DNA of 10,244 nt from Planctomycetota bacterium (lineage in GTDB: Bacteria > Planctomycetota > Planctomycetia > Isosphaerales > Isosphaeraceae): the NCBI GenBank assembly GCA_021807585.1, contig JAKBCQ010000034.1, positions 1 through 10,244 of the forward strand, given 5' to 3'. Under the pieces are notes generated by a model. The model was not told the DNA's origin, searched no databases, and worked only from the letters and a program-made list of their open reading frames with translations. Shown here piece by piece: positions 6,877 to 10,244 of this stretch. Numbering within the stretch: position 1 is the stretch's first letter; each line of letters starts with the position of its first letter. Both the position numbers and the translations under genes were made by a program.

Positions 6877-8418
6877 TTAGAGCGAAGCCTTGGCGATTTG
6901 AACGTCGTTTGCGTTCGTGGCGTTCGCCTCGGTCTCGGTCGATTCTTGGGAGCGGAATTCTCGGACTGGTCGTCGTTTTGATATCAGATCGAATCCCGTC
7001 GTCGCGAAGAGGATGATGGTGGCGAAGAGGACGTTGCCGTAAGCCTGGGCGATTTTGGGGATTGCGATTGAGAGAGTCATCAGTCCGACGGCGACTCCGA
7101 ACGCGATTTTCCAGATCGTCCGATCGCGCGATCCTACGGGCGCCTCGATCGCCGAGGCGAGCGCGTACGTGAGCGGGTACAGCAGCCAAACAAAGAAGTA
7201 ATTGAAAGAAAGAGGCGAGAACATCAAGATCAGCATGAGCGTCATCCCCCATTCGGCCGCGGCGGGTCGGCGATCGACGGGGGAGCGGAAGATCGGCATG
7301 GCGCGGAGCGAGAACAGGCCCAGCATTGTCGCCGAGAGGAGGATCGCCGCGTTGACGCCGTTGAAATCGAGGTTGACGAGGTTGACGCGCCAGAAGGGGT
7401 CGGTTTCACCGTCGGCGGGAACTCGGCGCAGGAGGCGATGTTCGAGCGCGATCAACGATTGATTTTTGAAGCTGTAGCACCGTTCGGGGCGTTGCGCGAT
7501 CGTTCCCGAATCGTATTTGAGCACCATTCCGCGGGTCCAGAGCGAGAGGTCGTCGATCGTTTGCCTTGGTGTGCGATATGCGAGAGGGGCGATGAGCAAG
7601 AGGAAGACGAGCGTGGCGCCGACCGCGGCGGAGGCCTTCCACTTGCGTCGATAAAGCAGATAGCCGACCGCCATGATCGGAAACGCCTTGATCGCCGCGG
7701 CGATCCCGACCAGGATTCCCGCCTTGAACTCGCGTCCGCGTCTGAGCCACGCCGCGGCGGCTAACATCAGCGCCAACAGCAATAAATTCGGTTGACCAAG
7801 CAAGTAGGTGTCGTGGATGAACGGGACGACGCAAAGGACCGGGACGAGCGTGGCGAGCGCGATCGCGGCGGGCTTGCGGAGGCCCGTCGCGGCGATCGAA
7901 AGCCGCACGCTCGCGATCCAGGCGATCGAATTGATCAAAATCAACGCGAGCATGAATCCCGTTCGACCCAGCCGATTCGCGGTCGCCAACATCACCGCGC
8001 AAGAAGGTGGATACATAAATGGAAATAACCGATATTTTTCGGTCGGATAGATCGCCGCGCCGCGACCGTAAAACCAGCCCGTCCAATACCAGAGGTCGTA
8101 ATCTTTATTAAGCAAACCCAGCCAATCGTTGACGAGGGGGGGGATCGCGAAGATCGTCATCAATATAATAAAAAATGCATATATAGATGGGATTGCGCGA
8201 GGATGTTCGAGCAGGCGGACGAGGTGGATCGGCGCGATTCCGGCGAGTGATTCGCGTGCGTCGTTCGTCGGTTGGGCGCGATTCGCTTGCGCGCTCATCG
8301 AATCGGCGGATCGGCGATCGGCGTTCGATTGGATCGACGTTTCGACATCTAGTTGTTCTTTGTCGTTGCGCCAAACCGTTCCGCGTCGGCGGCGTGCGCT
8401 TCCATGCGGCTCCCGCAT
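6877..8418 (-). CDS. GT87-type (DUF2029) polyprenyl-phosphate glycosyltransferase
   Basis: A 513-residue multi-pass membrane protein of the GT-C fold. GT87 relatives, such as mycobacterial PimE, transfer mannose or similar sugars from polyprenyl-phosphate donors to lipids or glycans on the outer face of the cytoplasmic membrane. After a hydrophilic head (1-75), the first membrane segment is about 77-100. NKDYDLWYWTGWFYGRG (104-120) holds the acidic residues expected of the GT-C catalytic loop. GQPNLLLLALMLAA (209-222), the AGILVGIAAAIKAFP segment (about 233-247), FKNQSL (317-322) and SPLSFNYFFVWLL (401-413) follow family order, with 10 or so membrane segments in all. ATG 8418 is chosen because GGAAGGG (8429-8435) lies 10 bases before it; ATG 8298 lacks such a site. 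It follows the methyltransferase gene on the same strand. The substrate cannot be read from sequence. Confidence 0.85.
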   Translation of the reverse strand: MREPHGSARRRRGTVWRNDKEQLDVETSIQSNADRRSADSMSAQANRAQPTNDARESLAGIAPIHLVRLLEHPRAIPSIYAFFIILMTIFAIPPLVNDWLGLLNKDYDLWYWTGWFYGRGAAIYPTEKYRLFPFMYPPSCAVMLATANRLGRTGFMLALILINSIAWIASVRLSIAATGLRKPAAIALATLVPVLCVVPFIHDTYLLGQPNLLLLALMLAAAAWLRRGREFKAGILVGIAAAIKAFPIMAVGYLLYRRKWKASAAVGATLVFLLLIAPLAYRTPRQTIDDLSLWTRGMVLKYDSGTIAQRPERCYSFKNQSLIALEHRLLRRVPADGETDPFWRVNLVNLDFNGVNAAILLSATMLGLFSLRAMPIFRSPVDRRPAAAEWGMTLMLILMFSPLSFNYFFVWLLYPLTYALASAIEAPVGSRDRTIWKIAFGVAVGLMTLSIAIPKIAQAYGNVLFATIILFATTGFDLISKRRPVREFRSQESTETEANATNANDVQIAKASL

Positions 8419-8437
8419 CGTCTTGAATCCCTTCCGT

Positions 8438-8458
8438 CGACGATCGAGGCGATCGTCG
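8438..8458 (-). repeat. Hairpin just ahead of the glycosyltransferase ribosome binding site
   Basis: CGACGATCG (8438-8446) and CGATCGTCG (8450-8458) form a perfect 9-bp stem with a 3-base loop. It ends 2 bases from the Shine-Dalgarno-like GGAAGGG (8429-8435) on the - strand, inside the probable leader of the glycosyltransferase. It could affect translation or be a by-product of the CGATCG-rich composition. Confidence 0.5.
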
Positions 8459-8575
8459 GATGATCCGATTCGCTCATCGTTTATCGATCGCGATCGCCTT
8501 GGGGGCGATACGTCGCGATTGGTCGATTGAGCCGGCTTTGTCGTAGGTCCGGTTTCGTCGAGCGTACCGTAGGTT

Positions 8576-8625
8576 GGGGCGGGACGGCGCCCCGATTTTG
8601 CTAGAGTTATCGACCCGATTTTGCT
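8576..8625. repeat. REP-like hairpin and 12-bp direct repeat
   Basis: GGGGCG (8576-8581) pairs with CGCCCC (8588-8593) over a 6-base loop, preceded by CCGTAGGTT. That lead-in resembles the widespread GTAGGTTGGG-type repeated intergenic elements of bacteria. Overlapping it, CCCGATTTTGCT occurs twice (8591-8602 and 8614-8625) at a 23-base period. The second copy ends 4 bases from the stop of the methyltransferase gene. This may be an intergenic repeat or a 3' end structure; no T-tract follows on the - strand, so it is not a standard terminator. Confidence 0.5.
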
Positions 8626-8629
8626 CGGC

Positions 8630-9346
8630 TCATGAACCTTGGCTTGCCGAAGCCGCGTGTTCGAGCGTTCGATCGTGGAAGATCACGTGGTGAGGCCGAG
8701 GGATGACGGGGGCGGTTCCTTCGTTGAGGACGACCGGCGCGGGGGGGTTGTGCACGGTCTGGCGTATGTGGCCGAGCCCCGCTTGATCGAAGAGTTCGCG
8801 AAACCGCCGTCGCGACGCGTGCTTGACGTCTCCCTCGAAGCTAGCGACGAAGCAGTCGAAAATGAGCCAACCCCACGGGCGGTCACGGAAGCCGTCGAGG
8901 AGGAGGAGCTTGCCCCCCGGCTTGAGAACGCGGCTCATTTCGCGCACGGCTCGTTCTTGATCGGGATAATGATGAAAGCTATTGGCGCAGGTAACGACGT
9001 CGAAAGAGCTTGAGGCGAACGGCAGCCGTTCGCTGTCACCTTGCACAGGGGTCGTGGGGTCGCCCGCGATCGACCAGCGATCGAGGCCCTGGCGGAGCAT
9101 CCCCGCGACGAGATCGACTCCCCAAACGCGTGCGTTCGGTAAGCACGTACGAATCCTTCGCGCGAAAACGCCCGTCCCGCAGCCGACGTCTAAAACATCG
9201 ATCGGTCGATCGGCCGAGATCGAACGAATGCGTCGGATCAATGCGCGATGCGACGGTCCAAATAAGAGCCACTGGAGGATGCTACGATCGTAACACTCGC
9301 TCCAGCGATCGAACTCGTCGGATGCCTGAGACCTAAGATAACCCAT
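8630..9346 (-). CDS. Class I SAM-dependent methyltransferase (Methyltransf_11/UbiE-like)
   Basis: A 238-residue soluble methyltransferase. VLDVGCGTG (51-59) is SAM-binding motif I, and GVDLVAGML (77-85) carries the acidic residue D78 that contacts the SAM ribose. QGDSERLPF (102-110) is the motif II region, FDVVTCANSFHHYP (115-128) the next strand, and VLKPGGKLLLLD (140-151) motif III. The C-terminal part (PPAPVVLNEG through RPHHVIFHD) is not a family signature I know. The substrate is unknown; the UbiE-like core is found in quinone, lipid and small-molecule methylases. ATG 9346 is preferred over ATG 9403 because AAGGAGGA lies 4 bases before it, and the shorter protein begins as the family does. 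It is divergent from the cysteine desulfurase and upstream of the glycosyltransferase. Confidence 0.87.
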   Translation of the reverse strand: MGYLRSQASDEFDRWSECYDRSILQWLLFGPSHRALIRRIRSISADRPIDVLDVGCGTGVFARRIRTCLPNARVWGVDLVAGMLRQGLDRWSIAGDPTTPVQGDSERLPFASSSFDVVTCANSFHHYPDQERAVREMSRVLKPGGKLLLLDGFRDRPWGWLIFDCFVASFEGDVKHASRRRFRELFDQAGLGHIRQTVHNPPAPVVLNEGTAPVIPRPHHVIFHDRTLEHAASASQGS

Positions 9347-9350
9347 GAGA

Positions 9351-9358
9351 TCCTCCTT
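9351..9358 (-). promoter_or_regulatory. Strong ribosome binding site deciding the methyltransferase start
   Basis: On the - strand this reads AAGGAGGA, 4 bases before ATG 9346. It is a near-perfect anti-16S match and argues against the longer frame that opens at 9403. Confidence 0.8.
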
Positions 9359-9466
9359 GAAACGCCCGGTTGCGTTCCCAACAATTGAGGCTAACCTTAA
9401 CAAGCCGATTCATCGCGAGCAATCCAAATCGTCGCCCGCGCTCAACCTTGAAGAAACGCATTTCCC
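9359..9466. promoter_or_regulatory. Divergent promoter region
   Basis: About 110 bases separate the methyltransferase ribosome binding site from the GTG start of the cysteine desulfurase. Both promoters must lie here or inside the genes. The segment around 9385-9410 is locally AT-rich, but I see no pair of clear -35 and -10 boxes. The desulfurase start has no strong Shine-Dalgarno match; the bases before it (GAAGAAACG) are only weakly complementary. Confidence 0.4.
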
Positions 9467-10244
9467 GTGCCGATAAACCTGATTTATCTCGATCATCACG
9501 CGACGACTCCCGTCGACCCGCGTGTTTTCGCGGCGTCGACCCCGTATTTTTTGGAGGATTTCGGCAATCCGTCGAGTCTATCGCACGAGTTCGGCAGGCG
9601 CGCGCGCGACGCGGTTGAACGCTCGCGGAATGCGGTCGCCCAACTCGTCAACGCCGCCGATCCCCGCGATATCGTCTTCACGTCGGGAGCGACCGAGGCG
9701 TGCAACCTGGCGATCAAAGGGATTCTCGCCGCCGGTCAACAAAAAATCGAACATGTAATTACATCAATGATTGAACATCGCGCGGTGCTCGAACCGATTG
9801 AACGGCTTGCGCGTGAGGGGGTTCGCGCGACGTTTCTGAAGCCCGATGCGTGGGGGATGATCGATCCCGGGGATATCGAGGAGGCGATCGACGATCGGCC
9901 GACGCTTGTCGCGATCATGGCGGCGAACAACGAGATCGGCGTGTTACCGGCGATCGAACGGATCGGTCGGATCTGTCGATCGCGGGGAGCGTTGTTTTTT
10001 GTCGACGCGGCTCAAGCCGCGGGGAAGATCGCGCTGGATGTCCAGGCGTGCGCGATCGATCTGCTTGCGCTCTCGGCGCATAAGTTTTACGCTCCCAAGG
10101 GGATCGGTGCGCTTTACGCGCGTCGCGAGGCGCGTCGGCGGATGCGGCCGATGTTGGACGGAGGCGGGCAGGAGGGGGGCTTGCGGGCGGGGACGGTCGC
10201 GGTACCGCTGGTGGTGGGGATGGGTGCGGCGGCGGCGATCGCGA
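9467..10244 (+). CDS. Cysteine desulfurase, IscS/NifS type (3' end outside window)
   Basis: Pyridoxal-phosphate enzyme that takes sulfur from L-cysteine, leaving alanine, and passes it as a persulfide to Fe-S cluster or tRNA-thiolation partners. The 259 residues visible start YLDHHATTPVDPRV, then FGNPSS, and TSGATEACNLAIKG binds the cofactor phosphate. H104 (in SMIEHRAVL), D180 and Q183 (in VDAAQAAGK) and the PLP lysine K206 (in SAHKFYAPKG) all fall at the numbers used for E. coli IscS. The final visible motif is GGGQEGGLRAGT, where most relatives have R in place of the G after QE. The start is GTG 9467; it is the only start that keeps the whole N-terminal motif. The active-site cysteine loop would lie beyond the window, so IscS and NifS cannot be told apart. 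Full length would be near 380-400 residues. Confidence 0.93.
   Translation, partial: MPINLIYLDHHATTPVDPRVFAASTPYFLEDFGNPSSLSHEFGRRARDAVERSRNAVAQLVNAADPRDIVFTSGATEACNLAIKGILAAGQQKIEHVITSMIEHRAVLEPIERLAREGVRATFLKPDAWGMIDPGDIEEAIDDRPTLVAIMAANNEIGVLPAIERIGRICRSRGALFFVDAAQAAGKIALDVQACAIDLLALSAHKFYAPKGIGALYARREARRRMRPMLDGGGQEGGLRAGTVAVPLVVGMGAAAAIA

Noticed and set aside
7406..8086. 226-codon - strand frame inside the glycosyltransferase gene
   Set aside because: It is R/D/S-rich and offset from the GT87-like frame, which has membrane segments and family motifs; a shifted shadow.
8639..9013. 124-codon + strand frame opposite the methyltransferase
   Set aside because: Antisense to clear SAM-binding motifs; E/V/R-rich shadow composition.
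9496..9717. Reverse frame inside the cysteine desulfurase
   Set aside because: Antisense to the conserved TSGATEACN and FGNPSS coding sequence.
1..10244. CRISPR array, tRNA or rRNA gene
   Set aside because: No regularly spaced repeats of 24-37 bases and no recognisable tRNA or rRNA sequence was seen on either strand.

Overview
The window looks like a stretch of a GC-rich bacterial chromosome, most likely a planctomycete. That assignment is an inference from three things. A large GT87-type membrane glycosyltransferase and an IscS-type cysteine desulfurase use G/C-ending codons, and the right part is saturated with the palindrome CGATCG. No rRNA or tRNA is present, so the taxonomy rests on style and not on a marker gene.

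Layout. Positions 1-648 hold no convincing gene, only a weak promoter-like site and short coding-like scraps. Positions 649-4509 carry a tight two-gene cassette on the + strand. The first gene is a 1055-residue N6-adenine DNA methylase with FDPACGSG and NPPW motifs. The second is a 230-residue protein starting directly after the methylase stop codon and carrying a D...ExK nuclease-like signature. Together they look like a restriction-modification or related DNA-modification defence module. Positions 4510-6289 are an AT-rich gap followed by a graveyard on the - strand. It contains a stop-interrupted frame ending in a transposase-like tail, an intact Phd/YefM-type antitoxin, its frameshifted RelE/ParE-type toxin, and a scrap resembling the end of a ComEC-like protein.

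Positions 6290-10244 read as ordinary core chromosome. They hold a small unknown helical protein (+) with a candidate terminator, a GT87-type glycosyltransferase (-), a class I SAM methyltransferase (-), and a divergent, window-truncated cysteine desulfurase (+). The last has its PLP lysine, histidine and aspartate at the same numbers as E. coli IscS.

How the parts relate. The methylase and the nuclease-like protein are almost certainly co-translated and probably act on the same DNA target. The toxin-antitoxin and transposase remnants beside them mark an accessory insertion site. A hand count of CGATCG gives about 30 copies in the right-hand 4 kb and about 3 in the 3.9-kb cassette. This supports the cassette being a foreign insertion, or being under different sequence constraints from its host chromosome.
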